From Hetaerina americana (taxonomy: Eukaryota > Arthropoda > Insecta > Odonata > Calopterygidae), in contig JAKTNV010000014.1 of the NCBI GenBank assembly GCA_022747635.1, positions 11,600,610 through 11,664,609 on the forward strand: a stretch of DNA of 64,000 nt, written 5' to 3'. The notes below the pieces were generated by a model. The model ran no database searches. It was given only the letters and a program-made list of their open reading frames with translations, and was not told the DNA's origin. Below, piece by piece: positions 23,870-36,650 of the stretch (its first letter is position 1; each line of letters starts with the position of its first letter). The position numbers and the translations under genes are program-made.

Positions 23870-26800
23870 TCACTCTTCTTCTGGCTCTTTGCTGTATGCA
23901 TCCATGATCTTCTCCATTATTTCCCATATTTTGTCACAACTTGCATCTTCACAGAATACCTGACAAAGAACAAAGCATTTTAACGATTTGAATCACAATG
24001 TCCATTAAAGAAATAATTAATGTCCAATTGTCCATTATGCCTGGTTTAACAAATCCTTCATTGATTCCAATGACTTTATCAGAAATCATTCCTACTTTCA
24101 TTCCAATCAATTATTATTAAGTACTGTACCATTAATTATACAAGAGAAGATAACATGGATATTATTGAAAGGTTTATATCAACTAGAAAATTCAAATATT
24201 TTGAAATGAAAATTAAATCAACAGTTTTTTTCATAATCTGGGGAAAACTTTGCTCTAATGGCATGAAATAAAAGAGAAACAGCCAACTCTCTCTTGCGGG
24301 CCACTGTGGGTCCAGACCTCTTGCTTGTTAAAAAAAATTGCTGGTTAATCAGAAAAAACATGAAAAATAGCATTTCAGGCTGTTAAGTGAAAAATAAATA
24401 TTTATCTTTAAATATGGTAATTTTTATAATTATAATAGAAAGCAAAATTATATGTTAACAGTAAATTGACTACTTTTTTAAGGTTTTCAAATAAGTGTAT
24501 ATTAGCTTTATTTTGTAATAATTTCATCAAAGCATGAAATTTTCTTTATTTTATGATTCCCACCCAATTTAACAATTACTATGGTTATGAAGAACCTTTT
24601 CTTAAACTTCATTTTACTTTTTACAACAAATGTTCTCCTTTTTCATGCATTATGATGCCACAAACTAACCTTTTCTCAGCTAAACATCACTAAATCTTTA
24701 TAAAAAAATGCAAGCATACTCTTGCTGTTAGTCACTTATGCCAACAATAGATTGAATGAAATCTAAATTTTTCCTGCCATGCTTAAACAATGTAACATAT
24801 GTGGGAACTAAAAGTGACTCAACTAAAACAATCACTTTTAATGCATTCTCATTTAATTTATTCTGAAAATCCCTAAACTCTTTATCTTTAAAAAAGTATT
24901 AAATTAAACCATACCTCTTAATTATAATGCAGTTTTAATGGCTAATATTCCGAACTTTTCAAGATATTCTACAATACTCTGGTGTATATAAAATCAATTA
25001 ATTCATTACTGATTAATATTATAGTTAGCTTTTATACAATCATGAATTTTCTCCGTCCTTCTACATTAATTTTGTCAACAGATTTTTTAAGTTTCTATGC
25101 ATTTTATTAAGGCATTAGAGACTTACGAGTTTACATCAGCTACCTATCATGACAATCATCTATGTAAATGTGTGTTTTTAATGAGATAACAATAAATTAT
25201 CTTTAAGAGGAGTTGAGGCATATATGCTATCTTAATATGGCCTAAATAATTGGCTGATTGCCTCAGCAAAATGAGTCAGTAACTGCCATTCCCTTTATAA
25301 TGGGCTGGGCATTTAATTAGCAACAGTAACATACACTATTGATTCTCTTCATCTTACTGAACATCAAGTTTTAGCACAATACAAGAGATAAACAGGGAAA
25401 AAAATCTCGCATATGTTTAAATCCATGATCTTTTCGTGAACCGGGATTGGTATACCCTTAAATTTGATACATAAACATACGTAGGCACATGCATTCTTAG
25501 CATACTGGAGATATTTCAAAAGAGACTTCAGTATGATAGTTTCACATATCAAATGGGGAAGGTAATACTCACAGAAAACCAATCCAGGCCCTCAATGTCA
25601 TCCACAACTGGTACTTTCACACCATAAACTTGAAGTGCTAGGTTGATACATGCAATGGCAGTATGCTGGGGTTTGTAATCCAATATAGATGGATCATGAT
25701 GAAAATCCTACATGATAAATGAATTTACATTGGCTAGTGACAGATAATTTGAATTCCTAAGGAATAGCTAGTAGCCATGCACAAGTAAACCTTGTTAAAA
25801 GGTTTTTACGTTTAAAAAGCTTGACTCATGTCTATAGGCACTTGATATATAATGTAAAACTTCCATAATAGTACTAGTATTATTTATTTCATTATTTAAC
25901 ACATGTAACTTCAATGAAATAAACAGATATTAATTAACTGAATATGCAATGTGAATGAATAAATACAAAAATGACTAGAAATGATGAAAAAACCAACATG
26001 CTGAATTGAAATCCCCAATTTTCCAGTGGGCACATTTTCCTGCTACTACTGCCAGCAAAGGTCCATTGAGGTATTCATCAGAGAACATTTCATTAGTTGT
26101 TGACGATAATCAAAGCTAAAATATGGCTAATTCTAATTTTATAACAGCAATATAATTTGTTTATATGTTGCCGTAGTCATAATAGGGCATGCTATTAAAT
26201 TAAATATCATTTATCTATATTTTATAATTTCTTGTAACGATTACAATTTATGCTCTTTTAAAGTTAACTGTTGCCTTTCAAATTCATATTTTGTTTATAT
26301 GCAATTGTTTATTTATTGTATAAAATATTCCGCCAGCATTTAGACAGTTTCTTATCACCTGTTGACTAATGTCACCAAGCATACCTAAGTATTAAACTAA
26401 ATGTATTCACAATACACATGAGTAAAACACCAGGCATACTGAGAAGTTGATTTCAATTCCTTATTACGTTTTATTGATAAACAATGGATTCATGTTTCAG
26501 CAAAGAGCCATGAACTTTCATTACTGTCCATTGCCTTAGTACATGTTAATTCATAAAAACATTTGCCATTGTGCCTTACATTTTAAGCACTCTTAACACC
26601 TTTTGAACCCTCAAAAGTTACTCCTAGGCCTTGCCAAATTTAATTTTGGCACAACACTTGAGCATGATTTCAATGCCACTTTTCTCAATCTGTGACAACG
26701 TGAACAGAAAAAAATGTTTGCCACCCAAAAAATCAGGCCATCTAAGCCTGCAAAGACAAAGAAGTAGGCTTAGTGGCGGGAAAGAAGAGACTTAATTATG

Positions 26801-28447
26801 ATCCAATACAAAGGTCTGAAATAGTGGGGAAAGTGTTTTACCTCATGTTTATATGAAACAGATTTGGAATTATTTGTGTAAGCTGGCCTTAGAAGCACAT
26901 GCTAATGCCATGTGATAATTTAAACATTTTGCCCATTTAAATTAAATATTATTTCCCATATTAAAATAGTGACTACAACAAATCTAGCATTTAATACAAG
27001 CATATGTTTTTATGAGATTTGTAATCATCTACAGATTTACTCATAGAAATTACAAATATTAGATAACACGGTATTAATTAACCCAAAAGCTCTCGTTGAC
27101 TAATTAAAGACCAGCTTTAAGGCCCGATGTTTCATTTTCTGGAAATTATCTTGCCCATTAATTAGGTCCCTCATGAACGCACATTTGTAATAGATTACCT
27201 GTTCTTTTATTACTACACTACATCAATCTAACTATCTTCGTTTGGTTGTATGACCTTAGGAGTTATTACGGCCACTGAATCCCTCAATTAGCCCACTCCC
27301 CAATCAATAAGCAATTCAACTGAACTCATAAAAAGAAAAATATTGATGCATGAAGAATCTTCATTTACTTTTTAATTATTTGAGCCCACAACTACTCATT
27401 CGGCGTTAATTTAAAACTCGCTATAGTTTCACCTACCTGAAGGAATGATGCTGCAGATCTTACCAGTGGATATTTACGCCACTCAACTGGCTCAAACCAG
27501 CCTTCCAAAGTTTTCAGGTAATGAAACATGTACTAAAGAGAATGCAATAAATTAATGGGAAGTCATTTCAAAAAGTGAACAAATCTTTTCATTAAGTCTG
27601 AGACACATTGTACCCCATCGTTCAGCACTGTCCTTATCAAGCTAATATACCTTGTGGGGATGGACGCAAGTCACTTCGAACCTAAGCATTCGCATTAATA
27701 GTAGTTCAGCTTGAACAATTGCATCCCGCATATTCCAGTACTCCTCCCCTAGTTCCAAGGGGGCAGATCCTCTATGTAAGGTGTTGTGTGTGACATTTAT
27801 GACATCACGAATCTTTATTTGATCATCTTCCACTTTCCCAGCAAGATACAGGGTAGTGGCTGCTATAAGCTATTTCAAAAAGATAATGGATTCAGATACA
27901 TACATCAGATAGTAGAGTAAAAATTCACATATAAATTCCACGTAATAAAGTGTTTTTATAGAATTATAGCACTAATAAATGCTTCCCATTACATGAAAAG
28001 TATTAGTACAAACTATGTCCCTTAAGTTGTATTGATATATTTGACACTTACTATCCAGCATAAACGAAAGTTCAGTTCTATAAACCAATAAAGATACTCA
28101 CAAATGGGTCATAGCTGTTCCTATCAGTCTCTTTAAAAAACCTATGGAACAATATTGTTGCAGTGGCAATCGTCAAGGGTTGCGCGTCAAGTTTTATTCC
28201 TGCACGAAGTTAAAATTTATTAATGGCAATGCCAAATACTACCATAGAATTTCAGTTCATTATATTATTATTTGGTGCTGCATTTTTAAACATCTGCTAA
28301 TGCCAGTCAATTAACTTCATACTCACCACATTCGAAGATGTACCTTGAAGCTGCATATTGCGACTGCGATTCTCTATAATCTATTGGCGGAACGCGAAGG
28401 CGACTCTTCTCTCTTTGTAACTGCATTACGTCTATAACATCTTTCAT
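23870..28447 (-). CDS. CCNQ: Cyclin Q (CDK10-activating cyclin, FAM58 family)
   Basis: Cyclin Q binds and activates CDK10 in known animals. Six minus-strand exons join without frame breaks: 28327-28447, 28102-28199, 27651-27869, 27437-27532, 25573-25707 and 23870-23959, giving 252 residues against about 248 in vertebrates. The first cyclin fold reads SRYIFECGIKLDAQPLTIAT, then FHRFFKETDRNSYDPFLIAA and TLYLAGKVEDDQIKIRDVIN. It is followed by the family-typical EYWNMRDAIVQAELLLMRML, RFEVTCVHPHKYMFHYLKTL, the second fold with QHTAIACINLALQVYGVKVP, and a C-terminus of DKIWEIMEKIMDAYSKEPEE. All borders are GT-AG. The start chosen is the first ATG of the frame. A second ATG lies eight codons on. 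The gene is complete and shows no damage. Confidence 0.95.
23960..25572 (-). other. CCNQ intron 5
   Basis: It is 1613 bp and AT-rich. I found no gene, repeat or RNA in it. Confidence 0.8.
25708..27436 (-). other. CCNQ intron 4
   Basis: It is 1729 bp and AT-rich. No transposon relic or gene was recognised. Confidence 0.8.
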
Positions 28448-29136
28448 GATGATTTTGCAGAAATAGTGTTTTCTTTAATAGGCTTATTATATTACCTGAT
28501 GAATTTTAATTTGTCTAATATACACCAGTAAGATGCCCCGGCGTCAACCACATGTAAACACTCGCATGACGATAGTCTTTCTAAATTGACAATCGAAAAG
28601 AATACTTTGATTAAGTTGGCGCTTGATGGACTACGAGGGAAGTCACAAAAGCATAAAGACTTTTTTTCCTAAATATATGCAAAATCAACGCAGCGGAAGA
28701 CGTTAAGATTGAAGTCAACAGTTAGCTATTTAGGGAGCGTACTGATCATCACAAATTTTCCTAAACGACCGGTTTATCAGGATAAATATTGTAACTTTAT
28801 TAATACAGAGATAACGATGTCAGTTTTATGATAAAAACGCGTATCAATCCATTTCTAAAGCATTTCCTTCATGATTTCATAGGAAATATGTATCCATTAA
28901 CATCTGTGTTCATTATAACCAGAGATAATATAGACGAAAAAGAAATGCTACCGACTTGAATAAATACAAACAAGTGAAATATTATTCAAATGGTGGCCAT
29001 TCTGGCAGTGGTCAGGTGAGAGCTGTGAGCGGCCGTAAAGGAATCCATGGTATAGAAATCAGTGAATCGTGAGGCTGCGCGTCGGCAGCACGTATGTGGG
29101 ATAGCCAGTTCGTCGGTTATTTTATCATTGAACAAC
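28448..29136. promoter_or_regulatory. Divergent promoter region, CCNQ / phospholipid phosphatase
   Basis: The CCNQ start codon (minus, 28447) and the phosphatase start codon (plus, 29137) are 689 bp apart and point away from each other. Both 5' leaders and promoters must lie here unless upstream non-coding exons exist. No clear TATA box or initiator could be fixed by eye. The segment near 29020-29110 (AGCGGCCGTAAAGG to CGTCGGCAGCACG) is richer in CpG than its surroundings. Confidence 0.5.
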
Positions 29137-29544
29137 ATGGATAAAGACACCAGATTTATAATTAAGAAAGTCGTATTCGACTTCATTTGCCTTTGCCTAG
29201 GTGAGTGCATGCTAACATTTCCTTTGCATGTTGTTGACATTCTAATTTGGAAGTGCATTTAAACTTCTCAAATGTACGATTTTGCGAAAGCAATGTTTAT
29301 GAAATGTGTTAGTCTTTCTTACTTAAATCATACAATTGAGTTGATTAGTGAAGTTCTATATTACTAAAATTAAAAATTGTTCTTTCTTTCAGTCGCTTTT
29401 CCAATCATATTATTCTTCTTGTTTGGGAAACCGTATAAAAGAGGATTTTTCTGTGATGATGAATCTCTGCGGCACCCTTTTCATGAATCCACTGTCACCG
29501 AAACTACACTTTATATCGTGGGACTTTTTTTGCCTGTAGCAGCG
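29137..29544 (+). CDS. Phospholipid phosphatase, first two coding exons
   Basis: This gene belongs to the PLPP (lipid phosphate phosphatase, wunen) family of membrane enzymes that remove phosphate from phosphatidate, lysophosphatidate and sphingosine-1-phosphate. Exons are 29137-29200 and 29393-29544, joined through a split valine codon at an exact GT-AG pair. The second exon ends at GCG before GTGAGT. The 72 residues run MDKDTRFIIKKVVFDFICLC, then a first membrane helix through VAFPIILFFLF, then the family signature YKRGFFCDDESLRHPF, and TLYIVGLFLPVAA as the start of helix two. The catalytic motifs lie in later exons, which I did not find in the following 34 kb. The ATG at 29137 has a good context (CAACATGG). 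An in-frame ATG at 29062 would add 25 residues that do not resemble the family. Confidence 0.88.
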
Positions 29545-32500
29545 GTGAGTATTTCAACAGTTTACCCTATTCGTTTACCCTCATTATCTTCATCTTGCTC
29601 AGCGAAAAACAATGGCCAATGATTGAATCTTTATGAAACCTTATTTAGCCATATTTTGTGATAGCTTGTGTGGATAGGATGTGGTACTTGGTTACAAAGA
29701 GCAAGACATTTTGTGGGCAAGTATTGAGGGTTTAAGTATTCAATCTTCATCCTTACTACCCGCGAGTTCTGGTTCTAGGTCATTGTAAGCAGGCGCACCG
29801 TGCTTTTTGAATAGCTCTAACGCCAATTCGGACATGTATGACATCTACCCAGTTTCTTGTTCGCGTTGGCACTCAGGCAATCCTTTAAGAGTCATCATAA
29901 AGACTCATTGAGTTGCAGAATGAACTCCCCCTCAAAATAGTGGATAACAAAGGAGCTTGGGTAGTACCGTGAAATAGACTCGTCCATTGAATGTTTTCAT
30001 CCGTTCCGTAGCACCCTATGTTAGGCTTGCAGGCTTGTTTTGTGCTGATGGACTAAATATGCGGGTAGGGGAAGCCGTCTCCCTAATTTCAGAGCTCCCC
30101 ATAGGCGCCCCCCCCCCTTCATTCCAATATACCCGATGGGATCCGAGCAAAAAAAATTCGACCTCAGAAAGCCGGAAGCCGATTGTCTCCATACTCCCCC
30201 TACGAAATCCTGTCATCGTCGACATTTGGTTCTCCAAAACTTACTCTTTCTGCTGGGATTATTCATATCAAAATTAGCCTCCGAGTATGAATAAAAACAG
30301 TACTAAGTATTTTTGCGGTCACCAATTCAAGTCAGCTTTCGGTGGTGCCGCCAATTAGACATTTATTTTTGGAACCTTGAAAAAAGTCATAGGGCTAAAC
30401 GTTACTATCCCCTCCGCAAATCATTTCGTCATGAAAGTCATTTCTTTCTCACGAAGGGATTTAGTTTATTCTGCAGATTCCGAAGTACATTTCCAACCAT
30501 AATATTGCACCCCCTAGCATCCCCTCGTCATTCCATGTCTGGCCACGCCTCGGGAGGGAGGGAAACGAGGCGTCTGCCCTGGCTCCCTCATTTCGTATAT
30601 ATAGAGCGTGTTCAGACGCCCGTCGGCACCTCCCGATTGATACGGCAACGGAGAGGGGGATGTGAAAGTCTGTCTATGAAACGCTTCCGCCTAACTTTGG
30701 CCTCCAATTACCCCAATTATCTACATCTACATGTTGCCCCTGCGATCCGTTTCAAAGACGCTTTTCAGAGGATGGACAGAATACGATAGTTGGGAGACGA
30801 TTCAGCATAGTAAAGGGCAGGATGGAAAGGAAAACGGAAGGATTACTATGTACAATATATTGTTGTATTGTGGTTTCTCGATCGGCGTCTGTGGTTTGGT
30901 AGTGTAATGGGCAGAGCGTTCAGTTACCGACCGCAGGAGGAGGGTTCCAATTGGGCAACCCCTATGAATACATCCAGCTTCACCCAGGAGCTTCAGTGAT
31001 CACCGTAGGGGGTCACTGGTTGAGAATTTGGTTCCCATGCTCTAATCTGCAAATATCACAAGCTTTGCAACTCATAGTACGAGATGAGTTTGACCGTCAT
31101 CTATCAAATAAAGTTTCGATTTGATAACTGAAATGTCATGGAAATCACTTGTTTACTGTCCAGGAGGATTAGGATGCGTGGAAATGAGTCTTTTTAAGAG
31201 ATCATCCATTAGCTGTACGCTTTATTTCTCTTCCGTTCCCCCTGTCTCTTATTGTTTTGAGTTTGGAGACAAGTCCTTCAGTATTTATATTGTTTACCAG
31301 GATACCACGTGACAGGTTTGACATTACTGTCTTGTACGGCAGTGATTATTAATCGCGCGGATGAATTCTGAAGGAAGAGGGTACTGTGTTACGTGGTTTC
31401 GAGTTGGATTGTGCGTATAGGTGTAAACAATCATCGTCGCTAAACTTTCATTTCAATTAGGTCCGGAAAAATCAGCGATGTGCAAAATGTATGAATTGCC
31501 TTCTTGCGAAAAGATATGTGGATATTTAATTTTTCCTCAAATTTTTCATCACCTAACCATGAGTTATATGAATGGAAGCAAGCCATAAATTTAGGGTGAA
31601 TAATATAAACATCATCAGGTAGCCTATTACAAATGATATGAGCACTTCAAGTGCAAATAAGATAGGTATTCTTTTGAAAAATGGAATTCAGCTGGTCATG
31701 TAAGCGGTACGCGAGAGATGCTGCAATCGCGCAGGAGATAATCAATGCCTGGCTTGCAGGCGTGAGGCTCAAGAAAACGCAGCAAAAAATATGACGCCGA
31801 TGCCGAAGCAAACGCACTGTGGAGCGTCTCCATATAGGAGAAAACATACGTATGCCTGAAATTCTGGTCTACAACGTGGCTACCCTAATTATTTTTGCTG
31901 TTTATCCCTGGGAGATGGAAATATTGCATATTTAGAGCGTTATCAATGATTGTTCATCATTTAACCATGTTAAAATGCATATTAAAATAATTAAAGTCCT
32001 TGTAGGTTATTTGATTAATAGTTAGCTTCGTTTTAAGTATTCAAAATTCATAATACTCTAGCATAACGTTTACAATCAACCACCATACAATTTATGAACT
32101 TGAATGAAGTATAATCGATTTCTATTCATGTAGTTCGCAAATTTCTGTGATAAGGCAACTTTTTACGGTGAGCCATATCTGGCAGTATTCATCGGAGGGC
32201 ACTTGTACCGTGTTTTCAGACTCTTGCCAAGAGGTATTTATTTGAAGCACTTACTTCTTTACTGTGAATTATGGTTTTGGCGTAAAAAAATAGTATTCAT
32301 TATTCTCTGCCTATTGATGTGTTTCCATATCTCTTCGCAGTTTATTGTTGTGTTACTAAAGTTCTAGATATTATTTTTATTGCATTGGGAACAATACAGG
32401 GATATCTTTTGTTTTATTTGGCGTTAAATGCTAATAGATAAAGAGGTCTCTCTCTCTCTGTTTGCCCTAATTATTGATTAAATCTCCCTTGTGGATATTG

Positions 32501-34004
32501 CCTATCGGGTCTGTAATGGTGTTTGGTGCGGTACTGAATTACTACTTGTGGCATCAGGATGAATTCTTCAAACTTCGCCCACTTTTGTCAATTTTGTGGA
32601 TTCACCAGCAACTAACTTGAAATTTCACTGTCGGATTTAAAGTCCTGTACCATAGCTCTCCAAGAGGGATTTTGCTTTAATTTTATCGAAAATTAAATCT
32701 GTAGCATGTAATTGTCCTTGTCTAAGTCTATGATTCCATTGCGCGATTCTGGGTACGAGAAAGATGAGGAATAGTGATAGTAAAGTTTTCTGGCATTCCG
32801 TAAGTGTGGCAAAATAGTAGCACGCCTGCCATAAATTTCACCGGTTCGTTCTAGTCTCACTCTGTTGAGTCGATTAACTGTTTATTTAACAAAACGTGAC
32901 GACCCTAACGAAGCTAAGGATGAGTTTCTTTGATGATTCACGTTCTAAAAGTTGAGATTCGCGATAGGCCTGTTCGTGGATAGATGCATGGCCAGAATTT
33001 CAATCACGGTCTATTTTTCAAATGAAGTTCATATCGCGGGAGAGCTGGCTGGCTTAATTGCCAATTCAGCAGAACAGTCCTCGTGCTTGCTTTTTCAATT
33101 GACCAGGGAAGTTTTTGTAGTAATAAGTCCCTAGTGACATAATTTTCTTTTCATGAACTTCACATTGGAATGAATTAGTTTAATACTTGCTTCTGTGTAA
33201 CTACAACCACTTTAGTTTAGCTTCTTTTAATGCCCGCTTCTGTTACTGCTGCTACCTGTTAACTGCTACCACATGTGTGTAGCTGTCATGTGTGGTACGT
33301 GTACTTTTCATGAAAGCTAGCCTTAGTAAAATACCTAAAAATAAAGATTATTGTAAAAATGAAATGGTCTCTCAGTTTCATCTCTCGCCTAAGAATGTGA
33401 GAGAATCTTAGCGTCGTCATGCAAATTTTAAAAAAAGATACTCCATTTTCGTGTCCTAAATTCGTTTTTCTCTCCTTCCGCTAGGTGAATTTTGAAAAAT
33501 ATACTATGTTCACCGAGTGGGCCAACGCGGGTAACAATTCTGGTACCCCTATTTTGTGAGCGGGTGCATACAAACATTATCTATCGAATTGTGGAATCGA
33601 AAATCAATTTGATTCGTGACTAATATATCTGGTACACTGCATGCGGCATATGTGCCTAATTCGCTAAAATTTATTTTCAAAAAGGAGCATTCAGTTGTGT
33701 TTATAGTAATTTCGTAAGCTTTGGTGTTTTAACGTGTTAAATTATGGAATATAGTTTCTTCCTTGATCTTAGGCAATTAATTCATCGCCCAAATGCTTTA
33801 GGAAAAACTGTTATTCGCCATGCTCCCACCTGGAACTATATCGCCCGAGGTAACGAACGAGGAATGCCTTGGTTTCTGCTTTCCCTGGTGCTATGTGAGC
33901 ACACGACCTGAATTTACATCATCGAGAGGAGGACGAGGTCACAGCACGCTGTTGTGGCCAAGCAACGTCTCTTTCTTGAGTGATGTCACCGAGAAAGGAG
34001 GATA
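29545..34004. other. Presumed phosphatase intron, left part
   Basis: Apart from a tRNA-like SINE piece at 30885-31060, I found no feature. A more GC-rich patch around 30500-30670 carries a 158-codon open frame (30313-30789) that resembles no protein I know and lacks splice or codon support. No PLPP exon with KxxxGRLRPHF or SGH motifs was seen. Confidence 0.5.
30885..31060 (+). repeat. tRNA-derived SINE head
   Basis: Box A-like TTTGGTAGTGTAATGGGCAG is followed by ACCGACCGCAGGAGGAGGG and box B-like GGGTTCCAATTGGG at tRNA spacing. The downstream body (CTTCACCCAGGAGCTTCAG...) is not tRNA. The cloverleaf is incomplete. I take it as a SINE. Confidence 0.45.
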
Positions 34005-34006
34005 TA

Positions 34007-34033
34007 CTACCTTGATCAAAAAGTTCCCGGAAT
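34007..34033 (+). repeat. Left terminal inverted repeat of intact mariner
   Basis: It reads CTACCTTGATCAAAAAGTTC and continues to GGAAT. The right end is the reverse complement with one change (A for G at position 17). This is the binding site of the transposase. Confidence 0.95.
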
Positions 34034-34210
34034 AACCACCGTGTGGCGCTCCCATCGTTCCGATTTGAGTTCTGTTTTTTTGTTAAATTGGTACATCTGT
34101 TGTTGATATTCCCTTTAAATCTTAGTGCCATAACTTGACATTTGCAAAAGTTACGTAGCCAAGAGTACATCTATCTCTGTGTGTGTTGGCGATTTTTTAC
34201 AATTTCAGAA

Positions 34211-35284
34211 ATGGATTTAAATTTGCAACAACGAACTTGTATTAAATTTTGCGTAAAAAACGGATTTAGTGGCGCACGGACGTTGGAAATGTTGGAAAAG
34301 TGTTTCGGCAACGATTCTCTAAAAAAAACGGTCGTTTACCAGTGGCACGAGCGGTTCAGAAGTGGTCGTGAGTCAATCGAAGATGATGAACGCAGTGGCA
34401 GACCATCGACATCGAAAGTCGGTGAAAAAATTGATAAAGTAAAAGAAATGTTGGTCAATAACCGCAAATTAACCATCAGAGAAATAGCGGAGGACTTGAA
34501 CATTGCCTATGGATCCGCCCAAGACATTGTGGTTAATGATTTGGGTTTCCGTCGTGTAGCAGCAAAGTTGGTGCCGAAAGACCTCAATTTCATGCAAAAA
34601 AGAGACCGTGTTGACGTCGCAAAAGACATGATTTGCGAGGCTGAATCCGATCCCACATTCATCAAAAGGATCATTACTGGAGACGAGACGTGGGTTTATG
34701 AGTACGACACGCAATCCAGACATCAGGCAAGTGAATGGCGTTCACCAAATGAGCCGAGACCAAAAAAACCACGTCGTTTTCAGTCAAAAAAGAAGGCAAT
34801 GCTGACGGTTTTCATGGATTACAACGGTGTAGTGCATCATGAATTTTTGCCAGAAGGCCAGACAGTAAACAAAGAGTATTACTTGGGCGTTATGAGACGT
34901 TTGCGTGAAGCAATTCGCCGAAAGAGACCAGAAATGTGGGCAGAAAACTCGTGGATTTTGCACCATGATAACGCACCGTCGCACAGTGCTATCATTATTC
35001 GTAATTTTTTGACGAAAAATGCAACAAATACCATCCAACAGCCACCGAATTCACCTGATTTGGCTCCCTGTGACTTCTTTCTGTTCAATCGAGTTAAAAA
35101 ACCATTACGGGGAACGCGTTTTAGCAGCCGAGAGGAAGTAATGGAAAAATCGCAGGAAGCACTGATGGACATACCGAAAACCGAATATAAAAAATGTTTC
35201 GAGGATTGGATCAAGCGCTGGCATAAGTGTGTTGCAGTCGATGGGGATTACTTTGAAGGGGACAATATAGATTTAGATGAATAA
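34211..35284 (+). CDS. Mariner transposase, DD34D, 357 residues, intact
   Basis: The enzyme cuts and pastes its own element at TA sites. The start ATG at 34211 gives MDLNLQQRTCIKFCVKNGFS. An earlier ATG at 34142 would add 23 residues unlike the family. The N-terminal helix-turn-helix region (about 1-60) ends in DDERSGRPSTS, and a second one (about 70-112) holds LTIREIAEDLNIAYGSAQDI. The linker has KLVPKDL at 119-125 where most mariners have WVPHEL. The catalytic triad is D158 (ITGDETWVYEYD), D253 (WILHHDNAPSH) and D288 (SPDLAPCDFF), with exactly 34 residues between the last two. The C-terminus RWHKCVAVDGDYFEGDNIDL is also normal. No frameshift or stop is present. Confidence 0.96.
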   Translation: MDLNLQQRTCIKFCVKNGFSGARTLEMLEKCFGNDSLKKTVVYQWHERFRSGRESIEDDERSGRPSTSKVGEKIDKVKEMLVNNRKLTIREIAEDLNIAYGSAQDIVVNDLGFRRVAAKLVPKDLNFMQKRDRVDVAKDMICEAESDPTFIKRIITGDETWVYEYDTQSRHQASEWRSPNEPRPKKPRRFQSKKKAMLTVFMDYNGVVHHEFLPEGQTVNKEYYLGVMRRLREAIRRKRPEMWAENSWILHHDNAPSHSAIIIRNFLTKNATNTIQQPPNSPDLAPCDFFLFNRVKKPLRGTRFSSREEVMEKSQEALMDIPKTEYKKCFEDWIKRWHKCVAVDGDYFEGDNIDLDE

Positions 35285-35310
35285 ACTTGTATTTTTAATT
35301 TTCTGAATAA

Positions 35311-35337
35311 ATTCCGGGAAATTTTTGATCAAGGTAG
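35311..35337 (-). repeat. Right terminal inverted repeat of intact mariner
   Basis: It is the mirror of 34007-34033, ending ...GATCAAGGTAG before the TA duplication. It lies 26 bp after the transposase stop codon, and an AATAAA overlaps its inner edge at 35306-35311. Confidence 0.95.
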
Positions 35338-36573
35338 TATGAATTTGGCTCATCAGTTATCGTCACTTTTTGAACGTTACAAGTGTTGGGGTACCTTTTT
35401 TGATGCCACGTGCTCCTCTTTTACTTGGAATGCGTGAGGTGGCGCGTATGGATGTTACAAATGCCCATGAAAAGTTCTAATTGGACGAGAACAGTCCGCA
35501 TGGAGGTGCGTCAGCGTCGAATATTTCTTCTGTGAACTGTATCACTTTTAGCGCCAATTACTGCCACTCGGAGGTTCGGTGTTTATTTGCTGTGACCCCA
35601 GGCGCGTTACTCATCTGTGATGCCCTCGGATAAATTACCAACATTGAAGATTTACCATCGGCGTAAAGAATCGCCGACTTCTACTTCTGTTTTACATATT
35701 TTCATTAAAACTTGCGGGCCCCGTCTGTATTCTTGATTATTGATTTTTGGTAAATGAGCGTTTAAAAGTGGTCACATTTTCTAATTGCGATTCCTTAAAT
35801 CCGAGTATTATCTGTTCTAAGTAGGTGGCAGTGTGATTTTAAAAATCGTTCAAAGGTATCTTTCCTTCGTTCTTTCACTCTGATAAATATGTCGTTAGCT
35901 CGATCGTGTGGTTTTGTTCGCTTTTCGTCAGTTCGGCAATTGTTCCTGTCACCTGACGAGCAGTTACGTTTAAGAATCGGTGACCGGCTAAAATATCACT
36001 TCAGGCTAAACAAATTCACGATTTTTGTTCCCGATTGACTCGTAATCCATACGATGCATTAGCCATGCTAGTCTTAGGGAATGTTCGGTCCTTAAAACTT
36101 GAAGTACTACATTTTGAAACTATTTTCTCTATAAAACACCAAAAAAAAAGCTGCCCTCTTTCTTATATCACTATTTTGATGTTCTCGCGCGCTCACTGTA
36201 GCTATGGGATGTCTTCGGAACACATGAGTTAAATTTTGAAATTTCTGACGAGTGATTCATTTCCTTTCTGTCGAGTGTTGATAGGCATTACGCAACAAGG
36301 CGCTAGTTCCTGGAAATGATTATCAAGATAGATTTGTTTAACTTAGTGCTTTTCGTATTTAACATTTCCTTCTTTTTGAAATACGTGTAGATATCCACAA
36401 ATCATAGTAAACTTCATCGAAAAAATACTGAATGAACTTGGGTTGGGTGATTGTTCATTTATGCGCTGTGATTATGTTTATGATCACTTTTCATTCGCCT
36501 TGCTGGTAAATGCTTAACCTTTGTGGTATGTTGGGTTCTTTGACATTGCTTTCTGTTCAAAACTAGCTATACA

Positions 36574-36650
36574 TATCCTCTGTACTCCTTCTTCCTGTAC
36601 CCTTCTTATCAGTTGATTCATGAGTGCAGACCGCACGCCATTAATACACA
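36574..36650 (+). repeat. Dispersed repeat R3, copy 1
   Basis: It begins ATCCTCTGTACTCCTTCTTC and includes ATGAGTGCAGACCGCACGCC. It is about 88 percent identical to 37678-37753, 1.1 kb away in the same orientation. No coding sense was seen. Confidence 0.65.

Larger units (their letters stand above)
34007..35337 (+). mobile_element. Intact mariner transposon, 1331 bp
   Basis: Both ends carry a 27-bp inverted repeat starting CTACCTTGATCAAAAA that matches at 26 of 27 positions. TA flanks each side (34005-34006 and 35338-35339), the usual mariner target duplication. It encloses one uninterrupted 357-codon transposase frame. Length, ends, target site and gene are all complete, in contrast to every other mariner in the window, so this is the youngest and possibly still a mobile copy. 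Confidence 0.96.

Noticed and set aside
30313..30789. 158-codon plus-strand open frame
   Set aside because: It has no recognised motif and no splice signals placed around it, and it lies in a GC-richer patch where long open frames arise by chance.
34469..35214. Three minus-strand frames inside the intact mariner
   Set aside because: They are antisense shadows of the 357-residue transposase.
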